A stretch of DNA of 57,208 nucleotides from Alteromonadaceae bacterium. GTDB lineage: Bacteria; Pseudomonadota; Gammaproteobacteria; Enterobacterales; Alteromonadaceae. Under the pieces are notes generated by a model, which worked only from the letters and a program-made list of their open reading frames with translations, did no database searches and was not told where the DNA came from. Within the stretch, counting starts at the first letter, position 1. Each line of letters opens with the position of its first letter. This document shows positions 7,795 through 17,689 of this stretch, one piece after another. The DNA is taken from contig JABSOI010000040.1 of assembly GCA_013216015.1 (NCBI GenBank), positions 1 through 57,208 on the forward strand, in the 5' to 3' direction. A program made the position numbers and the translations under genes.

Positions 7795-8331
7795 ATGAGA
7801 AAATTAACTACAGAAGAATTACGACAAAGCAAAATGACGAGGATGGCGTATGCCAGTCAGCCAAAAAATAAAGTTATCCTATTATTAGATGGTATTCAAA
7901 GCAGCCATAATATTGGGGCTTTCGTTCGATTAGCTGATGCTTTTCTCATTGAAAAGGTCATTATCTGCAATGCGCCCAACTTAAATCCCAAGAAGTTAAC
8001 GAAAACATCAATAGGCACACAAAAATGGGTTGAAATTCAACAAGAAGTAAATGCAGTTGATGTAACAAAGAAACTAAAATCTAAGGGCTACTTTATTGCA
8101 TCCATTGAATTGTGTAAAACGTCGATCAATTATTTAACAGCCAATTATTCTCAACAACCCACTGTTCTGGTATTAGGCTCTGAAAAATATGGCGTGTCAG
8201 AAGAGTTAATCCAACTGTCTGATATGCTTATTCATATTCAAATGTTCGGCATGGGGAATTCAATGAATGTTTCTTCCGCAGGTGCAATTGTCCTTGCTGA
8301 CCTAATTTCTAAAGCTACTTGGTTGAAATAA
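7795..8331 (+). CDS. TrmH/SpoU-family RNA methyltransferase
   Basis: 178 residues forming a compact SPOUT methylase. The three SpoU motifs are present: NIGAFVR at 39-45, LVLGSEKYGVSEE at about 125-137 and MNVSSAGAIVL at 157-167, which together build the trefoil knot that binds S-adenosylmethionine. It likely methylates a ribose 2'-OH in tRNA or rRNA; the exact target cannot be read from sequence. It lies between tadA and mltF on the same strand as tadA, 66 bp downstream, in a repeat-rich spacer. Confidence 0.85.
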   Translation: MRKLTTEELRQSKMTRMAYASQPKNKVILLLDGIQSSHNIGAFVRLADAFLIEKVIICNAPNLNPKKLTKTSIGTQKWVEIQQEVNAVDVTKKLKSKGYFIASIELCKTSINYLTANYSQQPTVLVLGSEKYGVSEELIQLSDMLIHIQMFGMGNSMNVSSAGAIVLADLISKATWLK

Positions 8332-8588
8332 AGCTGTCGACGGTTTTGTACTTTACTTTGTTGACCACGAAATTGACTTTTTCGTCGGATTAACGATAAT
8401 GATTTTTTTATTCTCATAATTTTCCTTTATTCTATTAATATCCCTCTATTATTTCTGTTAATGATGACAGTTTGATGATAATAAAATTCACCGGAACATT
8501 TCATCTCAAAATTTCACTTTACAACAATAACCTTACAACAATAACCTTACAACAACAACCTTTAAGCTATTATTTTAAAAGAGCTTAA
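8332..8588. repeat. Convergent spacer with 14-bp tandem repeat
   Basis: Gap between the convergent methylase and mltF genes. At 8521-8562 there are three copies of a 14-bp unit (ACAACAATAACCTT, the last with one change). I see no gene or clear terminator stem in the remainder. Confidence 0.7.
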
Positions 8589-10058
8589 TTATAAATTTTG
8601 AACTAAAGCAACATTATTAGCAGGAGAAACTTCTTCAACTTTAATTTTCTGCTCTTGTTTTGCTTTATCATCCATCCAAGACAAAGTGTCGTAATAACGG
8701 CGAATATTCTCAACATAGTTTACTGGCTCATCACCCCGTGCATAACCATGTTTTGTTTTTTTGTAATATTTCTTCTGTTTCAAAAAAGGAAGATATTTTT
8801 TAACATCTATCCAACGATCAGCATCTCCACCCTGTCTTTGAGTAATAATTCTCGCATCATTCAAATGACCAAAACCAACATTATAAGCGGCTAAGGCAAA
8901 CCATATACGGTCAGGGGATGGTATTCTGGCAGGCATAAGTTCAATCATCTTCTTGAAATATTTAGCTCCGCCCCTAATGCTTTCTTCTGCGTCTAAACGG
9001 CTTTTAATACCCATTTGTTTTGCCGTTATTTTCGTTAACATCATCATTCCCCTCACGCCTGTATGTGAGCGGGCATGAGGTTTCCAATGGGATTCCTGAT
9101 AACTGATTGCGGCTAATAAACGCCAATCGATTTCCTGACTGTGTTTTTCAAATATTTTTTGATACTTAGGCAGTTTTTGTTCTACTGCATGAATAAACAT
9201 TCTGGTATCTACATAATTAAATTTTTCTATATGACCATAATATTTATCATTTAGTGCCAACAATGTACCATCATGATGAACCTTACCAAAGAATTCGACT
9301 AAACTTGCCAAAAAAGAATCATCACTATTTTTACTTAACATCCAAGCCAGAGATTGTGATTTATTTATAGTAAACCCAATGCTTATATCAGGATAATAAC
9401 GTCGATGTATCGCAAGAGTATTACTATCTACTACGGTGTAGTCAATTTCATTGTCGAGTACTTTTAACAGCAATTCTTCCGCATCAAATTCAGACGTTTC
9501 CTGCCAAGCCAATGATGAGTGAGTTTGCTTCAAATTCATTAAGTTTTCAGCATGACTAGAGCTGGATGCAACCATTAAATTGCCTGATAAATCAGCTAAC
9601 TTTCTAGGACGTTTATTCCCTTGTTTGAAAACCAACTTTTGACTGATTTCATTATAACTAGGAGCAAAACGATATTCATCCAGCCTTTTGGGTGTTATCG
9701 CTAAACCAGCAGCAAGCAAATCAACAGCTCCGGAATCTAATTTAACAAAAAGTTCGTCCAGGTTATAACTAGGTACAATTTTTAATTCCAGTCCAATAGA
9801 CTGGGCATATTTTTTAGCGAGTTCATATTCAAATCCCGCCAGACCATCCGCGCCTTCATAATAGCTGGTAGTGCCGAATACCGTACCTACAGTAAGAAAA
9901 CCTCTGTCTAAAGCGCGTTGCAAACTAGGCTTTTCAAGTTGAGGTTTACAACCAGACAATACTGCGCTTAAAACAATAATTAAGCACAGAACTAATGGTG
10001 AACTGGTGATTATTTTACTTTTATTCTTATTTATCACTTCTTCATGATCTCTTATCAT
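8589..10058 (-). CDS. mltF: Membrane-bound lytic murein transglycosylase F
   Basis: 489-residue lipoprotein. The lipobox LSGC ends at C37, after a rather long charged n-region. A periplasmic solute-binding (SBP_bac_3) domain spans about 50-280 and a SLT transglycosylase domain about 305-430, with catalytic Glu322 in ISYQESHW and the typical [12 protein letters not shown] motif. It cleaves peptidoglycan glycan strands to 1,6-anhydro products at the outer membrane; the SBP-like module modulates activity. Divergent from purL, as in E. coli. Length matches the family (about 500). Confidence 0.93.
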   Translation of the reverse strand: MIRDHEEVINKNKSKIITSSPLVLCLIIVLSAVLSGCKPQLEKPSLQRALDRGFLTVGTVFGTTSYYEGADGLAGFEYELAKKYAQSIGLELKIVPSYNLDELFVKLDSGAVDLLAAGLAITPKRLDEYRFAPSYNEISQKLVFKQGNKRPRKLADLSGNLMVASSSSHAENLMNLKQTHSSLAWQETSEFDAEELLLKVLDNEIDYTVVDSNTLAIHRRYYPDISIGFTINKSQSLAWMLSKNSDDSFLASLVEFFGKVHHDGTLLALNDKYYGHIEKFNYVDTRMFIHAVEQKLPKYQKIFEKHSQEIDWRLLAAISYQESHWKPHARSHTGVRGMMMLTKITAKQMGIKSRLDAEESIRGGAKYFKKMIELMPARIPSPDRIWFALAAYNVGFGHLNDARIITQRQGGDADRWIDVKKYLPFLKQKKYYKKTKHGYARGDEPVNYVENIRRYYDTLSWMDDKAKQEQKIKVEEVSPANNVALVQNL

Positions 10059-10131
10059 GATCTCTTGTATGGGATCATTGTGTTGGTTATTTATTTTTTA
10101 TCCAAGTACTTTTTGATCGGTGTACTCAACT

Positions 10132-10158
10132 TATGCAACATATGCAACATATGCAACT
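10132..10158. repeat. 9-bp tandem repeat upstream of purL
   Basis: Three units of TATGCAACA (the last ends CT) in the mltF-purL divergent promoter region. Copy change would shift spacing between upstream elements and either promoter. I could not recognise a PurR box in this gap. Confidence 0.75.
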
Positions 10159-10296
10159 TAAGCAATAAAATTTAGCCCTGTTATATTCTCATTAAATTAT
10201 CAATAAATTAACTTATCAAATACACAAACATCAACTATAATACGCGCGACTTTTTCTAGTTAAACCTACTTTAATTAACCAGTGGTGATACCGTTT

Positions 10297-13200
10297 ATGA
10301 CGATGTTGATGAAAACCCTTCGTGGCGCTCCGGCACTTTCAGATTTTAGAGTTCAGAAAATATTAGCCCAATGTGCTGATTTAAAGCTTCCTGTGACTGA
10401 TATTTATGCTGAATTTACTCATTTCGCCCATATCTCAGCAGAGCTAACCGAAGAAGAGTTTCACATTTTACAACAACTTCTTAAGTATGGACCAACAATT
10501 GAAGAACATGAACCTATCGGACAATTTTTATTAGTGACGCCTCGTCCGGGTACTATTTCTCCCTGGTCATCTAAATCAACCGATATCGCCAAAAACTGTG
10601 GTTTAACCAAAATACTTCGTTTAGAACGTGGTTTAGCATATTACATTACTTGCCAAAATTTATCAGAAGAACAACAAAAGCAACTGAATAATTTACTTCA
10701 TGATCGCATGATGGAGTCAGTTTTTGACGAATTATCACAAGCATCTCTGCTATTTGCTTCATCAGAGCCTAAAGCATTAACCACTATTGATATTGAAACG
10801 GGTGGCAAAAGAGCTTTAGTAACAGCAAATATTGAAATGGGTTTAGCCCTTGCTGAAGATGAGATTGATTACTTATTTGAAAATTTCACCAAAATAGGCC
10901 GTAACCCCAACGATATCGAACTATACATGTTCGCTCAAGCTAACTCTGAACATTGTCGCCATAAAATATTTAATGCCCACTGGACAATTGATGGCCAGGC
11001 TCAGCCGAAATCATTATTTAAAATGATTAAAAACACCCACGAATTAAACAGCGATTATGTATTAAGCGCCTATAAAGACAATGCTGCTGTAATGGTTGGC
11101 AACAAAGGCGGTCGGTTTTTCCCGCATCCTGAAACGAATGTTTATGGTTATAATCACGAAGATATTCAAATTCTGATGAAAGTGGAAACTCATAACCATC
11201 CTACCGCTATTTCTCCATACCCCGGTGCTGCAACTGGTAGCGGTGGTGAAATACGTGATGAAGGTGCAACAGGTATTGGCTCTAAACCTAAAGCTGGCTT
11301 AGTCGGATTTAGTGTTTCAAATTTACGTATTCCAAATTATGAACAACCTTGGGAAACAGATTTTGGTAAACCAGAGCGTATTGTATCAGCCCTTGATATT
11401 ATGCTTGAAGGCCCGTTAGGTGGCGCTGCATTTAATAACGAATTTGGTCGTCCTAACATTTTAGGTTATTTCCGTACATACGAAGAGCAGGTAAATTCAT
11501 TTAACGGCTCAGAAATTCGTGGATACCATAAGCCAATAATGCTTGCCGGTGGTTTAGGTAATATTCGTGACAATCATGTACAAAAACGTGAAATCGTTGT
11601 CGGCGCCAACCTTATTGCATTAGGTGGTCCTGCAATGAACATTGGCTTGGGTGGCAGTGCGGCTTCGTCAATGGCTTCAGGACAATCGGCTGAAAACCTT
11701 GATTTTGCATCAGTGCAACGTGAAAACCCGGAAATGGAACGTCGTTGTCAGGAAGTTATCGATAAATGTTGGCAACTGGGTGAAAGTAATCCTATTGCTT
11801 TCATTCATGATGTAGGTGCTGGCGGATTATCGAACGCCTTTCCCGAGCTTGTTTCAGATGGCGGCCGTGGTGCTAACTTTGAACTGCGTAATGTGCCTGT
11901 TGATGAACGCAGCATGTCTCCTCTTGAAATTTGGTGTAATGAATCACAAGAGCGTTATGTTATTGCAGTATCCGATGAAAATTTGGCTATATTTGAACGC
12001 ATTTGTCATCGTGAACGTGCACCATTTGCAGTCGTTGGACGAGCGACCCAAGAACAACATTTAACTGTAACAGATTCACACTTTGCTGATTCTAAAACCG
12101 GTAAGACCCCTATAGATTTATCCCTTGACGTACTGCTAGGTAAAACACCTAAAATGCACAAAAACGTGGAGTCTAAATCATTAACGGGTGAAGCTTTACA
12201 ACTTTTTGATGTAAGCCTTGAAGATGCTGCAGAGCGTATTTTAAACCTACCAACAGTTGCAGAAAAAACCTTCCTGATAACAATTGGTGATCGCACCGTC
12301 ACAGGTATGGTAAACCGTGACCAAATGGTTGGCCCATGGCAAGTGCCTGTAGCCGATTGTGGCGTTACCGCTTCAGCACTTGATAGCTATCACGGTGAAG
12401 CAATGTCTATAGGAGAACGTACTCCAGTTGCTTTATTGAACTTTGCTGCTTCTGCCCGTTTAGCAGTAGCCGAGTCTCTAACTAACATTGCCGGTACTGA
12501 TATTGGTGATTTAAATCGCATAAAACTTTCTGCTAACTGGATGTCTGCCGCAGGTCATCCCGGGGAAGACGCTGGTTTATACGAAGCAGTAAAAGCAATT
12601 GGTGAAGAACTTTGCCCGGCACTAGGTTTAACCATACCTGTTGGTAAAGACTCAATGTCGATGAAAACTAAATGGCAACAAGATGGAGAAGAACGCTCAG
12701 TTACTTCACCATTATCGTTAGTTATTACCGCATTTGGCGCAGTTAAAGATATTCGTAAAACAGTTACACCACAATTACGAACTGATTCTGACCTTACTGA
12801 TGAAGAAACACGCATTGTGGCCATTGACTTATCTAAAGGCAAAAACCGTTTAGGTGGCTCTTGTTTAGCGCAAGTTTACAAACAACTAGGAACCCAAACC
12901 CCTGACGTTGATAACAGTGAAACGTTAAAAGGTTTCTTCAATGCAATGCAGACATTAGTTAACCAGGAAAAGTTATTAGCTTATCACGACAGATCAGATG
13001 GTGGCTTATTCACTACTGTTGTTGAAATGGCATTTGCCGGACATACAGGTGTTGATATTGATATTTCTAAACTTGCCGGTGATGATTTATCTGTGTTATT
13101 CCATGAGGAATTAGGTGCGGTTATTCAAATTCGTGAACGCGATGTAGATTCAGTACACGCAGTACTTGAACACAATGGCGTATTAGATTGCTGCACAGAT

Positions 13201-14238
13201 ATTGGTCGTATTAACAACGAAGATACCATTCGATTCAGTCGTGATGGCATTGAAGTATTGGCAAATTCTCGCACTTATTACCGTACTTTGTGGGCACAAA
13301 CCACTTATCAAATGCAGTCGATGCGCGACAACCCCCAATGCGCACAACAAGAACACGATGTTAAATTTGATACTGAAGATCCGGGCCTGAACGTTAACCT
13401 GTCTTTTGATATAAACGAAGACATTGTAGCTGACTTAATTGCCAAAGATGCTCTGGCAGGTACAAACCCGAAAGTTGCTATTTTACGTGAACAAGGGGTT
13501 AACTCTCACGTGGAAATGGCTGCGGCTTTTGATCGCGCTGGTTTTATCGCTATTGATGTTCATATGTCTGACATACTTAGCGACCGTATTGATTTAGCTG
13601 ACTTTAATGGCTTAGTTGCTTGTGGCGGTTTCTCTTACGGTGACGTACTGGGCGCTGGTGAAGGTTGGGCTAAATCTATCTTGTTTAATGCTAATGCCCG
13701 TGCAATGTTTAAAACCTTCTTCCACCGTGAAAACACTTTCAGCTTGGGTGTCTGTAATGGTTGTCAGATGTTGTCAAACCTGAAAGAAATTATACCGGGC
13801 TCAGAAACATGGCCACGTTTTGTACAAAACAAGTCAGAACGTTTTGAAGCACGTTTTAGCTTAGTTGAAGTGCAAGAAAGTCCTTCTGTATTATTTAAAG
13901 GCATGGAAGGTTCAAGAATGCCTATTGCAGTTTCTCACGGTGAAGGCCGTACTGAATTTATTAACGATGGTGCAGTAGATACAGCCAATAAATCTGGCAT
14001 GATATCTATGCGCTTTGTTGACAACTACGGTCAAATAACTGAAACCTACCCAGCGAACCCTAACGGCTCACAAGACGGTATAACAGCACTTACAACTACC
14101 GATGGCCGTGTGACAATAATGATGCCACATCCCGAGCGTGTATTTCGTACCGTTGCTAACTCTTGGCACCCTGACAGCTGGCAGGAAGATTCACCTTGGG
14201 TAAGAATGTTCCGTAATGCCCGTCGTTTTATTGGCTAA
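10297..14238 (+). CDS. purL: Phosphoribosylformylglycinamidine synthase PurL
   Basis: Fourth step of purine synthesis: FGAR + Gln + ATP to FGAM. About 1313 residues, the large single-chain gammaproteobacterial form (E. coli 1295). It has the N-terminal FGAR-binding domain ([16 protein letters not shown]), two AIRS-like ATP domains ([35 protein letters not shown]) and a C-terminal glutaminase with the nucleophile in GVCNGCQML plus HGEGR and PHPERV. I chose ATG 10297, with AGTGGTG upstream as a possible ribosome site; a GTG at 10282 and ATGs at 10303 and 10309 are alternatives. Confidence 0.97.
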   Translation: MTMLMKTLRGAPALSDFRVQKILAQCADLKLPVTDIYAEFTHFAHISAELTEEEFHILQQLLKYGPTIEEHEPIGQFLLVTPRPGTISPWSSKSTDIAKNCGLTKILRLERGLAYYITCQNLSEEQQKQLNNLLHDRMMESVFDELSQASLLFASSEPKALTTIDIETGGKRALVTANIEMGLALAEDEIDYLFENFTKIGRNPNDIELYMFAQANSEHCRHKIFNAHWTIDGQAQPKSLFKMIKNTHELNSDYVLSAYKDNAAVMVGNKGGRFFPHPETNVYGYNHEDIQILMKVETHNHPTAISPYPGAATGSGGEIRDEGATGIGSKPKAGLVGFSVSNLRIPNYEQPWETDFGKPERIVSALDIMLEGPLGGAAFNNEFGRPNILGYFRTYEEQVNSFNGSEIRGYHKPIMLAGGLGNIRDNHVQKREIVVGANLIALGGPAMNIGLGGSAASSMASGQSAENLDFASVQRENPEMERRCQEVIDKCWQLGESNPIAFIHDVGAGGLSNAFPELVSDGGRGANFELRNVPVDERSMSPLEIWCNESQERYVIAVSDENLAIFERICHRERAPFAVVGRATQEQHLTVTDSHFADSKTGKTPIDLSLDVLLGKTPKMHKNVESKSLTGEALQLFDVSLEDAAERILNLPTVAEKTFLITIGDRTVTGMVNRDQMVGPWQVPVADCGVTASALDSYHGEAMSIGERTPVALLNFAASARLAVAESLTNIAGTDIGDLNRIKLSANWMSAAGHPGEDAGLYEAVKAIGEELCPALGLTIPVGKDSMSMKTKWQQDGEERSVTSPLSLVITAFGAVKDIRKTVTPQLRTDSDLTDEETRIVAIDLSKGKNRLGGSCLAQVYKQLGTQTPDVDNSETLKGFFNAMQTLVNQEKLLAYHDRSDGGLFTTVVEMAFAGHTGVDIDISKLAGDDLSVLFHEELGAVIQIRERDVDSVHAVLEHNGVLDCCTDIGRINNEDTIRFSRDGIEVLANSRTYYRTLWAQTTYQMQSMRDNPQCAQQEHDVKFDTEDPGLNVNLSFDINEDIVADLIAKDALAGTNPKVAILREQGVNSHVEMAAAFDRAGFIAIDVHMSDILSDRIDLADFNGLVACGGFSYGDVLGAGEGWAKSILFNANARAMFKTFFHRENTFSLGVCNGCQMLSNLKEIIPGSETWPRFVQNKSERFEARFSLVEVQESPSVLFKGMEGSRMPIAVSHGEGRTEFINDGAVDTANKSGMISMRFVDNYGQITETYPANPNGSQDGITALTTTDGRVTIMMPHPERVFRTVANSWHPDSWQEDSPWVRMFRNARRFIG

Positions 14239-14259
14239 TGCTGGCTAATATTTACTAGC

Positions 14260-14302
14260 TTGTTTATTGCTTTGTCCATTAATTATTCAAAGCAATAAAC
14301 AA
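14260..14302 (+). terminator. Long perfect stem-loop after purL
   Basis: TTGTTTATTGCTTTG (14260-14274) pairs perfectly with CAAAGCAATAAACAA (14288-14302), 15 bp with a 13-nt loop, starting 22 bp after the purL stop. There is no U-tract following, so it may act as an mRNA-stabilising 3' structure or a weak terminator. Confidence 0.6.
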
Positions 14303-14522
14303 ACATTATCAGACAAGCAACCCTTTACTACTTCTACAGCTCTATACTGCGTCGAAGTTTGTCAAATTGCAGTCCTCTGTTTGCGTAAATTCAATTTAGT
14401 GTCAGCTTTTTTACAAATCAAATTCACTTAATGATTAAAAGCACAATAAGCGATGCAAATCAATATGTTAACACGTTGGTGTAACTTTTGCATTTTGTCC
14501 GAAATAATTTTATACTTTCAAG

Positions 14523-14545
14523 GATAGATTATTATATAATCTATC
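14523..14545. promoter_or_regulatory. Palindromic operator candidate before the Tat-protein gene
   Basis: GATAGATTAT-TAT-ATAATCTATC is a perfect 10-bp dyad with a 3-bp centre, about 42 bp upstream of the start codon. Dyads of this size and position commonly bind a dimeric regulator; no regulator gene is in the immediate cluster, so the binding protein is unknown. Confidence 0.5.
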
Positions 14546-14586
14546 GTCGCATGTGTATTTGGATTATAGATTGAAATAAAGTGGAA

Positions 14587-15240
14587 ATGGAAACTAACAA
14601 AATTAATAATAGTACCGTAAAACCTACACGCAGAAAATTTTTGACACGGACAGCCGCAGGAGTTGTAGTAGCCTCAATTCCCGCAAGGTCTGTATTAGCA
14701 AATAACATCGTCAATTCTATTGTCGCTTCTGGTAATGCCTCTGATTTTTCAGGAGGAGAGCCTATTGAATTGATAGGGCCTTGCAAATGGCTTGAATTGG
14801 AAGATTATTGGACAAATGTAAACGACAGTTCATTTCTCAGCATTTTCGGAGAAGGACCATCCACCAGCTTAAATAGCCTGTTAGAGTGTTTTTGTTGTAT
14901 GAAACCCTTTAGCATCGGTGATGATGACAATGACGATAATGACGTTCAGGGTCAATGTGCAAGCGGTGATGATGATGGAGGAGGCAATATTAATACTCCA
15001 TTTGCGTTGTTGATTGCAATGTATTTGAACGCGATCGTTGATTTCAACCATAAAGGAAATACGCCTTATGGACTTCACTACCCAATTATCACAAAGGTTG
15101 GAGATTTAGATATTTATATTGAGAGTCTGAGACAAAATCGTTTCAATTTAGCTGCCATAATAGAACAACATGGTGGAGATGCACAACCATCGCAAACCTG
15201 TTTGATAACCAATAACAACTCAGATGACGACTCAGATTAA
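14587..15240 (+). CDS. Tat-exported acidic, Cys-containing protein; candidate substrate of the HPr-rel-A enzymes
   Basis: 217 residues from ATG 14587 (a GTG 6 bp earlier is in frame). It opens with a twin-arginine signal, TRRKFLTRTAAGVVVAS, at about 14-30, cleaved perhaps after SVLA. The mature part has six Cys (66, 101, 103, 104, 124, 205), including ECFCCMKP, and two very acidic Gly/Asp/Asn-rich linkers (about 111-133). The C-terminal tail NNNSDDDSD carries two serines in an acidic setting. I know no family name. It is the first gene of a rightward group with PqqD-like, HprK-related kinase and nucleotidyltransferase genes. I infer it is their substrate or a structural partner. Confidence 0.7.
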   Translation: METNKINNSTVKPTRRKFLTRTAAGVVVASIPARSVLANNIVNSIVASGNASDFSGGEPIELIGPCKWLELEDYWTNVNDSSFLSIFGEGPSTSLNSLLECFCCMKPFSIGDDDNDDNDVQGQCASGDDDGGGNINTPFALLIAMYLNAIVDFNHKGNTPYGLHYPIITKVGDLDIYIESLRQNRFNLAAIIEQHGGDAQPSQTCLITNNNSDDDSD

Positions 15241-15348
15241 TAACGACTCATATGACTGCTTATTTAGTAGCTGTTATATTTGGTAGCAACAATTTGGTAG
15301 CGACTACTTGAAGGCAACTAAGACCCCCTTGAAAGATAATTTAATTTG

Positions 15349-15380
15349 TTGTGATTACCACAAACTAAAGCGCATATAAT
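15349..15380 (+). promoter_or_regulatory. Possible promoter with TATAAT box and dyad before the PqqD-like gene
   Basis: TATAAT at 15375-15380 lies 4 nt before the ATG, implying a very short or absent leader, and TTGTG-N5-CACAA at 15349-15363 is a dyad overlapping the expected -35 zone. A second promoter inside the cluster would uncouple the enzyme genes from the Tat-protein gene, 144 bp upstream. Weak evidence. Confidence 0.35.
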
Positions 15381-15384
15381 AAAA

Positions 15385-15672
15385 ATGACCAATAAAATTT
15401 CTGCTTGGGATGTTTTTCACAATGAAACACTTTCCGGCACTGAATCAAACATTACCAGCCACCGATACGATATTGCTTCTTCTACTTTATTACATAAATT
15501 TAAAGATGGCAGTGGCGTTGTTTTGTATCAAGAACACACTGGCGCTGCGATGGGGTTAACATTGGATATTGAAGAGGTATTGGCGAATGAAAATTCGGAT
15601 ACTGAAACCATTAAATTGTTAAACCGCCTTACTTCCTCTGGCTTTTTGACTAATATCAATTCACATAACTGA
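15385..15672 (+). CDS. PqqD-like protein of the HPr-rel-A system
   Basis: 95 residues with the winged-helix peptide-chaperone outline of the PqqD family (segment LLHKFKDGSGVVLYQEHTGA, then a regulatory helix and KLLNRLTSSGFLTN at the end). In RiPP pathways PqqD proteins bind leader peptides and hand them to modifying enzymes. The combination with an HprK-related kinase 2 bp downstream and a nucleotidyltransferase matches the TIGRFAM-named HPr-rel-A system, whose function is unknown. No short leader-peptide gene is obvious here. The assignment rests mainly on context and fold-like pattern. Confidence 0.7.
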   Translation: MTNKISAWDVFHNETLSGTESNITSHRYDIASSTLLHKFKDGSGVVLYQEHTGAAMGLTLDIEEVLANENSDTETIKLLNRLTSSGFLTNINSHN

Positions 15673-15674
15673 TT

Positions 15675-16532
15675 ATGAATCTCAGATTAGAACTATCACC
15701 CTTTGTTTTTGACATAAGCTCGTCTGTTGGCTTTGTCCATCAAAATCTTCAAACTCTGTACCCTGATTACCTATTAAAAAACCAGCTAAAGCCAGTTGAT
15801 TATTTTGTCAGTGTTGAAAAAGCAAACGGATTAAGAAAGTTTATCCGACCTCAAGCATCGTTCAGATTCGACGCATTAGAGCCCTTTAAAGCCTTACCAT
15901 TAAATCATGCATATGCTTCTCTGGAATGGGGGATGAATTATGTTGTTGCCAATCAATCACTGGAATATGTCATTTTGCATTCAGGAATTGTTGCCAAAGG
16001 AAATAACGCTGTACTATTACCTGGCCCTCCCGGAAGCGGCAAAAGTACAATGACCGCATATTTGTCTGGCAGGGATGAATGGCGTCTTTTGTCTGATGAG
16101 ATGGCCTTGGTATTGCCGGGAACAATAAATGTTCAGCCATTCGTAAGACCTATTTGCCTTAAAAACAAGTCAGTTGATTTAGTTAAACGTTGGTATCCTG
16201 ATGCAAAATTCTCTACTGTTGCCAAGAATACCCACAAAGGTGATGTTGTTCATTTTTGCCCTTCAGATCACAGTTGGGAACATCGCGATGAATTGGCAAC
16301 GGTAAAAGCTATCGTATTTCCAAGATATGATGAAAAGGTCGATCTGGAAATCACTCAACTTAATCAGAATCAAGGGTTTATGCAGCTTGCACAAAATGCA
16401 GTCAACTTAAACCTTCATGGGGAAATGGGGTTTAACACCATGGTGAATTTAGTTGAAAACAGTGCCATTTTTGAGGTTGTCTACAATAACGTTGAATCTG
16501 TCAAAACATTTCTTGAACAGGATGTTTTATGA
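15675..16532 (+). CDS. HprK-related kinase A
   Basis: 285 residues. The HPr kinase-like core is visible: LHSGIVA around H102, P-loop GPPGSGKST at 117-125 and LLSDEMALV around D141-E142. True HPr kinases phosphorylate Ser46 of HPr in sugar control. Relatives in lasso-peptide clusters phosphorylate a C-terminal serine of a peptide. Here there are no HPr or PTS genes, so a dedicated protein or peptide substrate is more likely. The start lies 2 bp after the PqqD-like stop, and the stop overlaps the next gene by 4 bp (ATGA), so all three are one operon. Confidence 0.85.
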   Translation: MNLRLELSPFVFDISSSVGFVHQNLQTLYPDYLLKNQLKPVDYFVSVEKANGLRKFIRPQASFRFDALEPFKALPLNHAYASLEWGMNYVVANQSLEYVILHSGIVAKGNNAVLLPGPPGSGKSTMTAYLSGRDEWRLLSDEMALVLPGTINVQPFVRPICLKNKSVDLVKRWYPDAKFSTVAKNTHKGDVVHFCPSDHSWEHRDELATVKAIVFPRYDEKVDLEITQLNQNQGFMQLAQNAVNLNLHGEMGFNTMVNLVENSAIFEVVYNNVESVKTFLEQDVL

Positions 16533-17644
16533 AAGATATTCTGATTGAGCCAAAGCAAATAAGGACTATTCTTCACAACGTGTCCATTTGTTGCAAATTT
16601 AATCAAAATGAGTGGGAAACTGTCATACGTGTATTGAGACATGATGGATTACTTGCACGCACCAGCTTTCAATTAGAAAAACAAGATCTACTTGATGGCC
16701 TTCCCCCATACGCAAAAAAGCATTTGAAGAATGCTGCCAAGCTGGCAGATAATCAACATAGCTCAATACTATTTGAGTGTGAACAAATTAGAAAAAGCAC
16801 AAACCAATACGCCACAAGATTTTATTTATTAAAAGGCGCAGCTTACGTTTTCTGTCGTAATAACACGAGTTTGGGCAGAACCTTTGGCGATATTGACTTA
16901 TTGGTTGATAAAAACCAAATAAAGGGAATTGAAAGTACTTTGCTTTTACATGGCTGGTTGCATGATGACATAGATGACTACGATATTGCGTATTATCGAA
17001 ACTGGGCACACGAAATCGCACCGATTAAACATGCAAGCAGAGGAAGCGTCATTGACCTGCATCACAATTTAATTCCTCCTGTGTCGGGTCGGGCGCCGAA
17101 AATCGAATTTTTTACTGAGAACGCTATAGAATGTGATGGTTTTTTTGTCTTGCGACCAGCGGCAATGACGTTGCACAGTATAGTGCACTTATTCTTTAAT
17201 GAAGAGTTTCCACATGGATTAAGAGATCTAAACGATATCCATTTACTCATTACTCAATACAATAGTGAAAATTTTTGGCAAGACCTTTATGACTTGGCAA
17301 CTACTTGTGGATTTACTCTTGAACTATATTTAGCCTGTCGATATAGCCGTCGCTTTTTTCAAACCACAATTCCCACTGAACTTATTGCCAAGCTTGAAGA
17401 AAAACATGGCAACCGTTTATCGATTATGATTTGGGATTTTATGTTTACCCGAACCTTAGACACCAAGCACCCTTTGTATGGCAATTGGACGAGATCATTA
17501 GCTGTTTTTATGGCTTTTGTAAGAGGTCATGTTCTGAAAATGCCATTTCCTATATTAATTCGCCATGTTTTGCATAAATCTTACCGGGAGCTAGTTAGAC
17601 TGCTCCTTGGAAAGTCATTTTTTTCAAAGGAGGAGACTCCCTGA
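16529..17644 (+). CDS. Nucleotidyltransferase family protein (PF14907-like)
   Basis: 371 residues. The polymerase-beta-type motif is LLKGAAYV at 100-107 followed by GRTFGDIDLLVDK at 116-128, with D121 and D123 as metal ligands. This matches the uncharacterised nucleotidyltransferase family that accompanies HprK-like kinases in lasso-peptide and HPr-rel-A loci. It probably transfers a nucleotide to a protein, peptide or small molecule. Later HSIVHLFFNEEFPHGLRDLNDIH is characteristic of the family. Last gene of the rightward operon, 45 bp from the convergent dioxygenase/ATP-grasp gene. Confidence 0.82.
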   Translation: MKDILIEPKQIRTILHNVSICCKFNQNEWETVIRVLRHDGLLARTSFQLEKQDLLDGLPPYAKKHLKNAAKLADNQHSSILFECEQIRKSTNQYATRFYLLKGAAYVFCRNNTSLGRTFGDIDLLVDKNQIKGIESTLLLHGWLHDDIDDYDIAYYRNWAHEIAPIKHASRGSVIDLHHNLIPPVSGRAPKIEFFTENAIECDGFFVLRPAAMTLHSIVHLFFNEEFPHGLRDLNDIHLLITQYNSENFWQDLYDLATTCGFTLELYLACRYSRRFFQTTIPTELIAKLEEKHGNRLSIMIWDFMFTRTLDTKHPLYGNWTRSLAVFMAFVRGHVLKMPFPILIRHVLHKSYRELVRLLLGKSFFSKEETP

Positions 17645-17689
17645 TATCCTCTCTGTTAGGTACATTACTCTGTTTGGTACATTACTCCG

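Noticed and set aside
8521-8562. CRISPR-like repeats
   Set aside because: 14-bp units without spacers; a tandem repeat rather than a CRISPR array.
15241-15384. Short precursor peptide ORF before the PqqD-like gene (for example a 19-codon ATG frame)
   Set aside because: No ribosome site and no leader-like pattern; cannot be supported as a RiPP precursor.
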